The notes under the pieces were generated by a model. It did no database searches and was not told the DNA's origin. It was given only the letters and a program-made list of their open reading frames with translations. A stretch of DNA of 64,000 nucleotides from Demequina sp. NBRC 110055. Its GTDB lineage: Bacteria > Actinomycetota > Actinomycetes > Actinomycetales > Demequinaceae. Shown here one piece after another: positions 1 to 8,841 of this stretch; position 1 is the first letter of the stretch; each line of letters opens with the position of its first letter. The position numbers and the translations under genes are program-made. The stretch is taken from positions 496,001-560,000 of the forward strand of contig NZ_BBRL01000004.1 of assembly GCF_002090135.1 (NCBI RefSeq), in the 5' to 3' direction.

Positions 1-3000
1 AACTCGCCCAATCACGACGGTACGGATGCGTTCGAGTACGTCGAGGTGCTCAACGTGTCCGACGGGCCGCTGGCATGGGACGACTTCCGCATCCGCTACA
101 TCTATCCGATCGCGGACCTCAACCCCGTCTCGACGGTGGAATGGCCCACCACCACGACGGGGGCCATCGTCCAGCCCGGCGAGACCCTCGTGCTGTGGAT
201 CCGATCGGAGGCGACGGCTGGGCTCACCGCCGCCGACTTCAACAGCGCCTACGGGAGCGACCTCGTCGAGGGTGAGACGCTCGCCATGGTGGATGGCGGT
301 GGGCTCTCGAACTCCGTCCTGCGCGGCATCGAGGTGCTGACCGACGCGGGCATTCAACTCTCACGCGCCTACTACAACCGCCCCGGTGACGCCGATGCCG
401 AAGTCAAGGGTGGCGTCCACTACGGGGTGGTGGCCGATGCCGACGAGATCCAACCCCGGCTCACGGTCGCTGCCGCCTCGCCTGGCGACACGTCCGCCCA
501 GGGCGACTGGAGCGCCATCGCCACCGCGCCGCCGGGACGTGAGCCCCGCCTTCGCGACGAAACCCGCTCCCAGTTCTCTCCCGGAATGCCCTTAAATATC
601 GAGGCGTGGGCCAACGACGACGGTCTGCTTCACTCGGTGAACGTCGAGGTCGAGACGGACCTGGACGAGCCGCGCACCGTCGCTCTGACGCGCGACGCGA
701 TCGGAAAGTTCGTGATGCATCTGGGTGGCGCGGACACCGTCGGGCGCGCATGGGTGAGGTATCGCTTCGTCGTGAAGGCCGGCGACCACGTGCTCGAGGG
801 CCCGCAGACCACCGTCACCGCCGCGGGTGAACCGGCCGCGCTGCGCATCGGTGGGGGCCACCGGGGCGAGCCGCTCGGCGCGGACCTGGTGGTCCCGACG
901 GTTCAGGTGCCCCTGACCCGGGGTACCGGGGCGTACGTGTCCGGCGAGCAGCGCCTCGTGGTGGGTGGCGACGCCTACCCGCCCACCCACACCTTGCTGA
1001 TGGATGGCGTGGAGGTGCCCGGTGAGCCGGAGCTTGAACATGAGCCACTGCTCGCGTTCGAGGCCACCCTGACCGACCCCTACTTCCGCAACGGCGTCAT
1101 CGTCGACGGCGACGTCCTCACCGTCTTCGACGAGGGCTTCCTCGGCGATACGGAGACGGTCGAGGTGGCGCTGCCGCTCGACGAGGTCAACCCGGGTGAG
1201 CCCGTCGTCGCCCGCATCTACTCTGGCACCAAGGCCGCTCCCGCCATCGACCCCAATGAGGTGAACGATGACTTCGTCGCCCGCAACGTTCGCCTGGGGC
1301 TGCCCGATGGCCGGATGCTGCGCCCGCGGGAGATCACAGATCCCGAGCGGTGGATCGACATCGGTGACAACGCGGGTTCGATCGACTACCTCGAGGTGAC
1401 GTTCGACGTCCCCGACGACGCCTTCACGGCCCTCGGCTACACGTGGGACACCACCACGGCGACGGACGGACGGCACACCTTCGAGGCGCGCGACGGGTCC
1501 CAGACCGCCTCCCTCGAACTGAGGGCGGACAACACGGCACCCGCGCTGGTGCCGAGTATCGGAGCCGGTGCGGAGGTGCGCGGCGACGTCACGCTGGACG
1601 TGGATGCCCAGGACGCGGGCTCCGGTGTCGCGGAGGTGACCGCGACGCTGGACGGCCGGAGCGTTCGCCTTCCTCACGCCCTCTCGTCTCTCACCGATGA
1701 TCCGGGGGATCACGTCGCGCAGATGGTGGCCACGGATCGTGAGGGCAACACCGCGACAACGACCGTACCGTTCACGATTCCACGCGAGCGGCCGGTGCTC
1801 ACCTCAGCGAGCGCGTCCGGCGCTTCGGCGGGCCAGGCCACTGTCCTCACCGCGACACTCGATGACGCCTCCGGCGACCTTCTCGACGTCGCCTTCGCCG
1901 AGGGACGCCGACTCGACCTCGGCACAGACGTGACCGTGGCGAGCGGAACGGTGGCCGATGCCGCGACGACCGACCGCGCCGACGCCACCCCCGTCTCGCC
2001 CGGCGACCTGAGGCTACTCGCGGCGGCCGATGGCGACGCGGTGGTCACCACAGCCGACAGCGGTCTTCCATATGTGGTGCTCGAGGCCGACGTTCCCCCG
2101 GGAGCCGAGCAGGTACGGGTGGTGTGGTCGGGCGGCGCCGAGGCAGACGCGCGACTGACGCTCAGCGCCCACGACCCACGCGAGGACCGCTGGGTCGAGG
2201 TCGACTCACTGGTGACACGCGAGGACGACGGAACGGTCGAGCTCGAGGCAGTGGTCGACGCTGGGCTGGCCGACGCCGACGGGACGCTAACCGCGGTGGT
2301 GCAGCACGGCATCGGCTGGGCGGGACCGGACCTGACCACCCGGGCATCGGCCGTCGACCAGCACCACCCTGACGACACCGAGCGTGCCGACTACGACTTC
2401 ACGCTCGCGTGGGAGTCCGACACGCAGTACTACAACGCCCAGCCAGAGATCTACGACCGGCAGACGTCCATCCACGACTATCTTCTCGCGCGGCGCGACG
2501 AGCTCAACCTGAAGTACCTGATTCACACAGGCGACGTGGTCGACTGGTCCGGCCAGCCCGAGCAGTGGCTGCGAGCCGACCCCGCCTACGCCGAGCTCGA
2601 CGAGGCCGGATTGCCGTATGGGCTGCTCGCGGGCAACCACGACGTCAACCAGACGACGAACGACTACACACAGTTCTCCCAGTGGTTCGGCGCCGAGCGC
2701 TACGAGCAGAACCCCTGGTGGGGAGGGGACCACCTCGACAATCGTGGACACTACGACCTGCTCAGCGCCGGGGGCATCGACTTCCTGTTCGTGTACATGG
2801 GCTGGGGCGCCGAGAATGAGCAGATCGACTGGATGAACGAGGTGCTCGCCGCGTATCCGGAACGCCTCGCCTTCGTGAACCTCCACGAGTACATGCTCAC
2901 GACCGGTGGCCTGGGTCCGCTCCCCCAACGCATCCACGATGAGGTGGTGGCGATTAACCCCAACGTCCGCTTCGTCCTGTCGGGCCACTATCACGACGCC

Positions 3001-3531
3001 TATACGCGCCTCGACTCCTTCGACGACGACGGTGACGGCAGCGACGACCGCACCGTGACGTCCATGCTGTTCGACTACCAGGACCTCCCCCACGGAGGCG
3101 ACGGGTACCTGCGCCTGCTGCACTTCGACAACGAGTCACAGCAGATCCAGGTAAGGACATATTCGGACTACCAGTACGACTACGACGCCGTCCACAAGGC
3201 GCTGGACGACGAGCACCAGGAATTCACGATCCCCTACGCCCAGGCGGGCATCGTCGCCGAGCAGGCGTGCCTACGCACCGACGCCGTGCGGGTGGACGCC
3301 CTCATGGGAGACACCATTGCTTCCTACACGGACGTGCCTGCAGGTGAGGCCGTGAGCGCCTCGTGGGAACCCACCAGCCCGGGCGTGGGCTGGTTCGTGA
3401 CGGCGACGGACCCGTACGGCGGGACGGTGGTGACCGACGTGCTGGAGTCGCGCGCTCCTGCCGCCTACCTCACGGCACTGGGGGCAGTGGCGCCGACGAT
3501 CGCGCCGCGTTTATCGGGGTTTGCTTCCTGA
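1..3531 (+). CDS. Lamin-tail / Ig-like / calcineurin-type metallophosphoesterase, 5' end missing
   Basis: Reading frame 1 is open from the first base, so the gene starts upstream of the window. The visible N-terminal ~110 residues (YVEVLNVSDGPLAW, YIYPIADL, QPGETLVLWI) look like a lamin-tail domain. Ig-like/beta-sandwich segments follow, for example near 1540-1790 with NTAPALVPSIGAGAEV. The C-terminal third is a calcineurin-like phosphoesterase: SDTQYY near 2416, GDVVDW near 2530, GNHDV near 2632, NLHEYM near 2878 and GHYHDAY near 2983 give the usual Asp/His/Asn metal ligands. The first motif is DTQ rather than the usual DxH. The domain set suggests a secreted or surface enzyme; the signal peptide would lie outside the window. 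No LPxTG/LAxTG-type tail is visible. The substrate is unknown. A short GC hairpin follows the stop. Confidence 0.85.
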   Translation, partial: NSPNHDGTDAFEYVEVLNVSDGPLAWDDFRIRYIYPIADLNPVSTVEWPTTTTGAIVQPGETLVLWIRSEATAGLTAADFNSAYGSDLVEGETLAMVDGGGLSNSVLRGIEVLTDAGIQLSRAYYNRPGDADAEVKGGVHYGVVADADEIQPRLTVAAASPGDTSAQGDWSAIATAPPGREPRLRDETRSQFSPGMPLNIEAWANDDGLLHSVNVEVETDLDEPRTVALTRDAIGKFVMHLGGADTVGRAWVRYRFVVKAGDHVLEGPQTTVTAAGEPAALRIGGGHRGEPLGADLVVPTVQVPLTRGTGAYVSGEQRLVVGGDAYPPTHTLLMDGVEVPGEPELEHEPLLAFEATLTDPYFRNGVIVDGDVLTVFDEGFLGDTETVEVALPLDEVNPGEPVVARIYSGTKAAPAIDPNEVNDDFVARNVRLGLPDGRMLRPREITDPERWIDIGDNAGSIDYLEVTFDVPDDAFTALGYTWDTTTATDGRHTFEARDGSQTASLELRADNTAPALVPSIGAGAEVRGDVTLDVDAQDAGSGVAEVTATLDGRSVRLPHALSSLTDDPGDHVAQMVATDREGNTATTTVPFTIPRERPVLTSASASGASAGQATVLTATLDDASGDLLDVAFAEGRRLDLGTDVTVASGTVADAATTDRADATPVSPGDLRLLAAADGDAVVTTADSGLPYVVLEADVPPGAEQVRVVWSGGAEADARLTLSAHDPREDRWVEVDSLVTREDDGTVELEAVVDAGLADADGTLTAVVQHGIGWAGPDLTTRASAVDQHHPDDTERADYDFTLAWESDTQYYNAQPEIYDRQTSIHDYLLARRDELNLKYLIHTGDVVDWSGQPEQWLRADPAYAELDEAGLPYGLLAGNHDVNQTTNDYTQFSQWFGAERYEQNPWWGGDHLDNRGHYDLLSAGGIDFLFVYMGWGAENEQIDWMNEVLAAYPERLAFVNLHEYMLTTGGLGPLPQRIHDEVVAINPNVRFVLSGHYHDAYTRLDSFDDDGDGSDDRTVTSMLFDYQDLPHGGDGYLRLLHFDNESQQIQVRTYSDYQYDYDAVHKALDDEHQEFTIPYAQAGIVAEQACLRTDAVRVDALMGDTIASYTDVPAGEAVSASWEPTSPGVGWFVTATDPYGGTVVTDVLESRAPAAYLTALGAVAPTIAPRLSGFAS

Positions 3532-3544
3532 AATGCCTGGTGAG

Positions 3545-3559
3545 GGTGGCGCGGCCACC
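3545..3559 (+). terminator. Possible terminator hairpin after the phosphoesterase gene
   Basis: A 6-bp inverted repeat GGTGGC/GCCACC with a 3-nt loop lies 14 bases after the stop codon, followed by only two T residues. A second small hairpin (TCGCA-aaga-TGCGA) lies at 3569-3582. Neither has a strong U tract, so termination is inferred. Confidence 0.35.
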
Positions 3560-3619
3560 TTCCCAGAATCGCAAAGATGCGAGAAGATGAACGCGGCCGT
3601 CGACCGGCGGTCACCACTT

Positions 3620-3722
3620 CCGTGGGCGATGGCACCGTCACGGGAGCCGGGCACGTCCGGCCCCTGCGGCACCGCACGAGTGGCGCAAGCTACGCGCATC
3701 GTCCGTGGCCAAGCAGGGGAGA
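3620..3722 (+). promoter_or_regulatory. Structured 5' leader that can sequester the microprotein ribosome binding site
   Basis: CCCCTGC (3661-3667) is perfectly complementary to GCAGGGG (3713-3719), which contains the Shine-Dalgarno sequence of the gene at 3728. GCCGG (3646-3650) pairs with CCGGC (3657-3661). GGCGATG (3625-3631) can pair with CATCG-T-CC (3697-3704) with one bulged base. If that last helix forms, the SD pairing becomes a pseudoknot. I compared it by eye with c-di-GMP-I, cobalamin and ZTP riboswitch consensus features and it matched none. The pairing is seen in the sequence; regulation is inferred. Confidence 0.35.
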
Positions 3723-3727
3723 CAGTT

Positions 3728-3838
3728 ATGAAGAAGTGGAACGTTCTCAACAACTCCACGGTCGTTCGCGCGACTGCTAGCGCGAGCACCATCGTCGCCG
3801 TTGCCGTCATCGTCGGCGCCGGCTTCAAGTGGAGCTAA
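3728..3838 (+). CDS. 36-residue membrane microprotein, coupled to the c-di-GMP gene
   Basis: ATG at 3728 is preceded by a good SD (AGGGGAGA ending at 3722). The product begins MKKWNVLNNSTVVRA, continues as a Ser/Ala/Val/Ile-rich hydrophobic stretch and ends GAGFKWS. Positive charge and Trp residues sit at both ends, as in a single short membrane-spanning or membrane-associated peptide. Its last codons overlap the GTG start of the GGDEF-EAL gene by 10 bases. No separate SD is visible for that downstream gene, so its translation likely depends on this ORF. I recognise no characterised family. It could be a leader peptide, a regulatory partner of the membrane domain next door, or a secreted signal; the sequence does not decide among these. 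Confidence 0.7.
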   Translation: MKKWNVLNNSTVVRATASASTIVAVAVIVGAGFKWS

Positions 3839-5886
3839 GTCCCAACGAAGCGGAAGGCGGCACCGGCACCTCTCAGCCGTCGGTGCCGTCTTTCGCGCTC
3901 CGCGCCTATGTGACGGCTGTGACCGCTGTCGGCGCACTTGCAGTTCTGTTTGTCCTCGGCTTCTCGCCTTGGCCAGACGTGATGTCGGACCTCATGGTTG
4001 GTCCGGTGATCTTTCTGGCGATCGCCGCCATTATCGGAGAGGCCAAGCCGATCCAGCTGGTGCTTGGCGACTCCGAGTCACGCACGCTCTCGACATCATC
4101 ACCGTTCGTGCTCGCGTTGATTCCCGTTGCGGGGGTGGGCGTCGCAGTCCTGGTTCAGGTTCTCGCGAGCTTGACAGACGACGTGCTTCAACGTCGGCAA
4201 GTGACGAAGTCGCTGTTCAACGTCGCACAGTATTCGGTCAGTGTCCTCGCGGGCGGGTTGGTCTATACCAGCCTGACGAGCACGCCCCTGCTGAGTGCAC
4301 CTACGGACTCTCATGATGCGGCCCTCGGCCCGCTACTCCTCGCCGGCATCACCATGGTGGTCGTCAACTGGATCCTGGTTGCCATCGTTGTGACGCTAGC
4401 GTCGCGCGAGAAGTTCTTGTGGGTCCTGCGCACGGACGCGCAGTTTCTCATCATCACCCATCTCGTGCTTCTGAGCGTGGGTGCGATCGCGGCCGATGTC
4501 GCGTCAGACGGTGTCTGGGTTATCGCTCTCCTGGCCGGACCCGTGATCGCGGCGCATCTGTTTGCGGCCAGCGGCGCGCGCCACGCGCACGAAGCCTCGC
4601 ACGACATGTTGACCGGACTGGGCAACCGCGGCTCAGCGAACCACCGGCTGGCGCAGACACTTGCCGACGCCCGCAACCGAGGAGCGGATGGTCCCGGTCT
4701 GGTGCTGATCGACCTCGACCACTTCAAGGACGTCAACGACACGCTGGGCCACCCGGTGGGCGACATCATCTTGCGCGAGGTGGGCGCGCGCATCGTGAAG
4801 GCCGCCCCCGAGGACGCTTCCGTGCACCGCCTCGGCGGCGACGAGTTCGCGATCATCGTCGAGGGTGACCACTCGCGCTCGCGCGCGGCCGCCGCCGCGC
4901 TGCTCGAAGCGCTCGAGGACCCGGTCAAGGTTGACGGCCTTGAACTCTTGGTGCGCGCGAGCATCGGCATCGCCGTCGCACCGTTCCACGGCTCCGATTC
5001 GGAATCGCTCATGAAGCATGCCGACATCGCGCTGTATCACGCCAAGGTCGAGCGCGACCGGGTGAGCGTCTACTCCCCCGAGTTCGATGTCAACACGGTG
5101 GAGCGGCTTCAGCTGCTCGCCGACCTGCGTAGCGCCCTCGGCGCTGGCGACCTGCACGTGGTCTACCAGCCTCAGGTCGACCTGCAGTCTGGCCGCGTGG
5201 TGGCGCTCGAGGCACTGGTGCGGTGGAACCACCCGCGCCGCGGGAACGTATCGCCCGAGGAGTTCATCCCGGTGGCAGAGAATTCCGGCCTCATCTTCAC
5301 CGTGACGTCCTTTGTGCTTGACTCGGCGATCTCGCACGTGGCGCGCTGGCGTGACGGCGGCCATGACGTGCGCGTCGCGGTGAATCTCTCCGCACGCCAC
5401 CTCTCGGACCTCGGCCTCCCCCACCAGGTGTCCGAGGTTCTGGAGCGCCACGGCGTACCCCCCGAGGCCCTCGTCTTGGAGGTCACGGAGACGGGGATTA
5501 TGGCCGATGCGGTGCGCGCCGACCTGGTCATCAAGGCGCTGCGCGAACTAGGAGTCGCGGTCGCGATCGACGACTACGGCACAGGCAACGCGTCCCTGAC
5601 CTATCTGCGTCGACTCGAGATTGACGAGCTCAAGGTGGACCGCACGTTCGTGTCCAACATCAATGCCGACAACCACGACCTGATCATTGTGCGCTCGACG
5701 ATCGAGTTGGCCCTGGCGCTCGGACTCAGAGTGGTGGCCGAGGGCGTCGAGGACGAGCGCACCGCGCAGGCGCTGGCAACGTTCGGTGCAGTGATCGGCC
5801 AGGGCTACCACCTGGGCCACCCGGTGCCCGCAGAGCAGATTGACGCCCTTCTCACCTTTGCCCATCACACTGCACGAGGCGACTGA
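3829..5886 (+). CDS. Membrane GGDEF-EAL protein (diguanylate cyclase/phosphodiesterase)
   Basis: 685 residues. The first ~245 residues contain about six hydrophobic segments resembling the membrane sensor domain found in actinobacterial GGDEF and HD-GYP proteins. A GGDEF domain follows with an intact RLGGDEFAI signature (near 4830). The EAL domain has VALEALVRW (near 5204), EVTETG, DDYGTGNASL and KVDRTFV. Both catalytic signatures look intact, so the protein could make and/or degrade cyclic di-GMP at the membrane. The GTG start lies inside the preceding microprotein ORF, which implies translational coupling. The DUF5317-like gene starts 2 bases after the stop, so the three genes probably form one transcript. 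No PAS or other cytoplasmic sensor domain is present, so any signal is probably read by the membrane part. Confidence 0.93.
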   Translation: MELSPNEAEGGTGTSQPSVPSFALRAYVTAVTAVGALAVLFVLGFSPWPDVMSDLMVGPVIFLAIAAIIGEAKPIQLVLGDSESRTLSTSSPFVLALIPVAGVGVAVLVQVLASLTDDVLQRRQVTKSLFNVAQYSVSVLAGGLVYTSLTSTPLLSAPTDSHDAALGPLLLAGITMVVVNWILVAIVVTLASREKFLWVLRTDAQFLIITHLVLLSVGAIAADVASDGVWVIALLAGPVIAAHLFAASGARHAHEASHDMLTGLGNRGSANHRLAQTLADARNRGADGPGLVLIDLDHFKDVNDTLGHPVGDIILREVGARIVKAAPEDASVHRLGGDEFAIIVEGDHSRSRAAAAALLEALEDPVKVDGLELLVRASIGIAVAPFHGSDSESLMKHADIALYHAKVERDRVSVYSPEFDVNTVERLQLLADLRSALGAGDLHVVYQPQVDLQSGRVVALEALVRWNHPRRGNVSPEEFIPVAENSGLIFTVTSFVLDSAISHVARWRDGGHDVRVAVNLSARHLSDLGLPHQVSEVLERHGVPPEALVLEVTETGIMADAVRADLVIKALRELGVAVAIDDYGTGNASLTYLRRLEIDELKVDRTFVSNINADNHDLIIVRSTIELALALGLRVVAEGVEDERTAQALATFGAVIGQGYHLGHPVPAEQIDALLTFAHHTARGD

Positions 5887-5888
5887 AA

Positions 5889-6476
5889 ATGTTGATTCTT
5901 GCGCTCGGCATCATCGCTGTCGCGTCCCCCCTCGTCGCTGGGCGCTGGCCCGCAGGACTGCTGCTGCACCGCTTTCGTTGGCCGCTGCTGATCTGGGGCG
6001 CGCTCGCGGCCCAGATCGTGATCATCGAGTTCGATGCGCTCCACGACCTCGCTCCCGTGCTACACATCCTCACCTACGTCGCCGCCCTGCTGTTCCTGTG
6101 GCTCAACCGTGAGGTGCGCGGCGCGCTCGTCGTGGGTGCGGGTGCGCTGATGAACGGCGTCGCGATCGCGCTGAACGGCGGCACCCTCCCGGCCCGCGCC
6201 GCCGCTGTCGAGGCGGCCGGCATTGATGCTGGCGACGACTTTGCCAATTCCGCGGTCGTCGACGACGCGGTGCTGCCGTGGCTGGGTGACGTGTTCGCGT
6301 GGCCCGAGCCGCTGCCCCTGGCGAACACGTTCTCGGTGGGAGACATCCTCATCGTCGCGGGTGTCGCCATCGCGGCGTGGAGCGGATCGCGACGCATCGG
6401 CGCCCCGGTGACCGAAGCGGCCGGCGAGCCGACTGACCAGGCCCGTGAAGTATCGGACTCGCCCGAGGGCCGTTAA
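5889..6476 (+). CDS. DUF5317-like integral membrane protein
   Basis: 195 residues. Hydrophobic segments occur at the N terminus (MLILALGIIAVASPLVAGRW), around PLLIWGALAAQIVII, in the middle (LTYVAALLFLWLNREVRGAL, MNGVAIALNGGTLP) and near the C terminus (VGDILIVAGVAIAAW). The layout and the NGGxLP segment match the DUF5317 family of actinobacterial membrane proteins, whose function is not established. It lies 2 bases after the GGDEF-EAL gene, so it is probably part of the same signalling unit. Family assignment is from memory of the family's features. Confidence 0.7.
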   Translation: MLILALGIIAVASPLVAGRWPAGLLLHRFRWPLLIWGALAAQIVIIEFDALHDLAPVLHILTYVAALLFLWLNREVRGALVVGAGALMNGVAIALNGGTLPARAAAVEAAGIDAGDDFANSAVVDDAVLPWLGDVFAWPEPLPLANTFSVGDILIVAGVAIAAWSGSRRIGAPVTEAAGEPTDQAREVSDSPEGR

Positions 6477-6490
6477 TTCCGTCCACGCAG

Positions 6491-6530
6491 ACGACGAGGG
6501 CCGCGACCTGGTGGTCGCGGCCCTCGTCGT
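6491..6530. terminator. Strong bidirectional terminator hairpin
   Basis: A perfect 18-bp inverted repeat (ACGACGAGGGCCGCGACC and its complement) surrounds a TGGT loop. It lies between the stop codons of two convergent genes, so it can serve both strands. Confidence 0.8.
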
Positions 6531-6539
6531 GACAGCGCG

Positions 6540-7433
6540 TTACTTGTCGGACGTCGTGGGGGTCTCGCCGGTGGCGCCCTCGTCCTCCCACACATCTTCG
6601 GCGTCGTCGATGGCGTCGACAGCAGCGGACGTCGCACGGGAACGAGCTTCGTCAAACTCGGACTTGACCTTCTCGGCCTCCGACGTCGCGGTCGACTTCA
6701 CCTTTTCGAGCGTCTCTTCCGCCTGGGACTTGGCCTTGTCGTAGGCGTCCTGTGCCTGCCCGGTCACCTTGTCGATGGTCGGGCCCGCCTTGTCATAGGC
6801 GTCCTTGCCGGCGGCGGTCGCGGCGTCGGCGCCCTTCTTCGCGGCTGCGGCCACCTGGTCGACGGCCTTGTTCACATTGTCGCGCAGCTGCTGCTTGAGG
6901 TCGCCGTCGGTGTCGAACTGCCACTCGTCGTCGCCGGCCCACTCGTCGCGGCCGGGGTCGCGACGCGCCCACACGACGAGGGCAGCGGTGCCTGCGGCGA
7001 CCAGCGCGCCCGCGATGACGACCTTGCCCAGGCCGCCGCTCTTCTTCGCCTTCGGCTCCACGGCGGCCGCCTCGACGGCACTGATGACGGCCGGGATCGC
7101 GGCGCCGACGATGGCGGCGTGAGCGATGTCGGTCCACTCGGTCGCCTTATCGCCGGCACGGCGGACGTAGGGAGAGGCCTTGCGAGCGCCCGAGTGATAG
7201 GCGTGCTCGGCCTTGGGGGCACCCCAGGCGACGGCCTTGCCCACCTGAGGGCCGGCCCATTCCTGAGCCTTCTTCACCTGCGGAGCGGCCCAGTCCTGGG
7301 CCCGCTTGGCAGCGTCCTTGGCCGATGCGGTGGCCTGGTCAGCAGCGTCCTTCGCCTTAGCGGCGGCCTTCTCGGCCTGTGCGCGGTACTTCTCGACGTC
7401 CTTGGCCGTGTGCTTCTTGCGTCCCACTGTCAT
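6540..7433 (-). CDS. Lys/Ala/Asp-rich helical membrane-anchored protein
   Basis: 297 residues, starting MTVGRKKHTAKDVEKY. Long stretches of Ala/Lys/Asp/Glu heptads (AEKAAAKAKDAADQATASAKDAAKR in pieces; KSQAEETLEKVKSTATSEAEK) predict extended amphipathic helices or coiled coils, like LEA/apolipoprotein-type proteins. One hydrophobic segment in the middle (GKVVIAGALVAAGTAALVVW, near 6960-7020) probably spans the membrane. A second weakly hydrophobic patch (AHAAIVGAAIPAVISAVEAAA) precedes it. I do not recognise a defined function. It is divergent from ppiA with an 86-bp gap. Confidence 0.75.
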   Translation of the reverse strand: MTVGRKKHTAKDVEKYRAQAEKAAAKAKDAADQATASAKDAAKRAQDWAAPQVKKAQEWAGPQVGKAVAWGAPKAEHAYHSGARKASPYVRRAGDKATEWTDIAHAAIVGAAIPAVISAVEAAAVEPKAKKSGGLGKVVIAGALVAAGTAALVVWARRDPGRDEWAGDDEWQFDTDGDLKQQLRDNVNKAVDQVAAAAKKGADAATAAGKDAYDKAGPTIDKVTGQAQDAYDKAKSQAEETLEKVKSTATSEAEKVKSEFDEARSRATSAAVDAIDDAEDVWEDEGATGETPTTSDK

Positions 7434-7519
7434 GCCTTTCGTCCGTGTGCAGGCTGTCCTGATCTCTCATCTTTGCATCTACCCAGTGCCAACGCGAGAG
7501 CCGTGGAAGAATGTTCCGC

Positions 7520-8059
7520 ATGATCGCAACTATCGAGACCACGGCCGGCGCTATCCGCATCGAATTGATGCCGAATGACGCCCCGGCCACCGTGAAGAAC
7601 TTCGTCGGCCTCGCCACCGGCGAGAAGGAGTGGACCAACCCCAAGACGGGCGAGAAGAGCAACGAGCCCTTCTACAACGGCATCGTCTTCCACCGCGTCA
7701 TCGAGGGCTTCATGATCCAGGGCGGCTGCCCGCTCGGCACCGGCACCGGCGGCCCGGGCTTCACGTTCGACGACGAGATCCACCCCAACAACCAGTTCTC
7801 CGAGCCGTACATGCTCGCCATGGCCAACGCCGGCAAGCGCCTCAACCCCATCACCGGCCAGCCGGCCGGCACCAACGGCTCGCAGTTCTTCATCACGGTC
7901 GGCGCCACGCCTCACCTGAACCAGGGCCACACGATCTTCGGCAAGGTGGCAGACGACGAGTCGAAGGCTGTGGTCGACGCCATCGCCACGACGCCCACCG
8001 ACGGTCGTGACCGTCCGCTCGACGACGTCACGATCACCTCGGTGACGATCTCCGAGTAA
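7520..8059 (+). CDS. ppiA: Peptidyl-prolyl cis-trans isomerase (cyclophilin)
   Basis: About 179 residues of cyclophilin sequence: FHRVIEGFMIQGG, FDDEIHP, LAMANAG, GTNGSQFFITVG and LNQGHTIFGKV hold the conserved active-site Arg, Phe, Gln and His residues. The enzyme catalyses proline isomerisation during folding; no signal peptide is visible, so it is cytoplasmic. Two in-frame ATGs exist. The SD-like GGAAGA (7505-7510) touches the first ATG (7511) but lies 9 bases from the second (7520), so 7520 is preferred. In mycobacteria ppiA sits in the same origin-proximal neighbourhood. Confidence 0.92.
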   Translation: MIATIETTAGAIRIELMPNDAPATVKNFVGLATGEKEWTNPKTGEKSNEPFYNGIVFHRVIEGFMIQGGCPLGTGTGGPGFTFDDEIHPNNQFSEPYMLAMANAGKRLNPITGQPAGTNGSQFFITVGATPHLNQGHTIFGKVADDESKAVVDAIATTPTDGRDRPLDDVTITSVTISE

Positions 8060-8063
8060 CTCG

Positions 8064-8828
8064 TTGAGCACACCCGCGGGCGCCGGTGCGCCGACCTGCC
8101 CTCGCCACCCCGACCGCGTCGCCTACGTGCGATGCCAACGGTGCGACAGGCCGGCATGCCCGGAATGTCAGCGCCCGGCGCCCGTGGGCGTGCTCTGTGT
8201 CGACTGCCTCAACGAGGCCCGCGCCCAGGCGCGGCCCGTGAGGTCTCGCCTGGGATTCACCATGACGGCGGGACCGCCACTCGCGACCTATGTGCTGATC
8301 GGGCTTAATGTGGTCGCCTATGTACTCGGCCCCGTGCTCTACGGCAGTGCTGGAGCATGGCGCAACGCCTGGGCGGTCTACCCGGGTAGCGGCTGGGAGG
8401 ATTGGATCCTCTCGGGATTCGCGCACGGCAGCCTGTGGCATATCGGCTTCAACATGCTCGCGTTGTTCCAGCTCGGCTCGGTCCTCGAGCCCGCGCTGGG
8501 ACGGTACCGATTCCTCGCGCTTTACGGATTGTCGCTTCTGGGCGGGTCACTGTCCGTGGTGATCCTAGGCTCGGCCGCAATCGGCGCCTCCGGGGCAATT
8601 TTCGGCCTCATCGCCGCGTACGGAATCGTGCTCAAGCGACTGAACCTGCCGTACACGCAGGTGGTGGTGATCGCCGCCATCTTCATCGGAGGCCCCTTCA
8701 TCGGCCTGCTGCCCGGCGTCTCGTGGCAGGGGCACCTGGGTGGCGCCATCGTGGGCGCACTCACCATGCTCGCCATGTTCCGCGGCGTTGATCGCCGGGA
8801 GGCTGCGGCGCGCGGCGCCCGCTCGTAG
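8064..8828 (+). CDS. Rhomboid family intramembrane serine protease with N-terminal zinc-binding motif
   Basis: 254 residues from a TTG start, 4 bases after the ppiA stop. The N terminus carries a compact Cys/His cluster (CPRHPDRVAYVRCQRC, CPECQRP, LCVDC) like a B-box-type zinc finger. The rest has about six membrane segments with the rhomboid features: HIGFNM in an early helix, the catalytic-Ser motif GASGAIFGL (near 8590) and a late-helix His in QGHLGGAIVG. Rhomboids cleave substrates within the membrane; the substrate here is unknown. The start is uncertain because no strong SD precedes TTG. Confidence 0.88.
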   Translation: MSTPAGAGAPTCPRHPDRVAYVRCQRCDRPACPECQRPAPVGVLCVDCLNEARAQARPVRSRLGFTMTAGPPLATYVLIGLNVVAYVLGPVLYGSAGAWRNAWAVYPGSGWEDWILSGFAHGSLWHIGFNMLALFQLGSVLEPALGRYRFLALYGLSLLGGSLSVVILGSAAIGASGAIFGLIAAYGIVLKRLNLPYTQVVVIAAIFIGGPFIGLLPGVSWQGHLGGAIVGALTMLAMFRGVDRREAAARGARS

Positions 8829-8841
8829 CGCTCGCCCCGGG

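Noticed and set aside
3620-3722. A c-di-GMP-I (GEMM), cobalamin or ZTP riboswitch
   Set aside because: The conserved core motifs of these classes are not present; only a generic SD-sequestering fold is supported.
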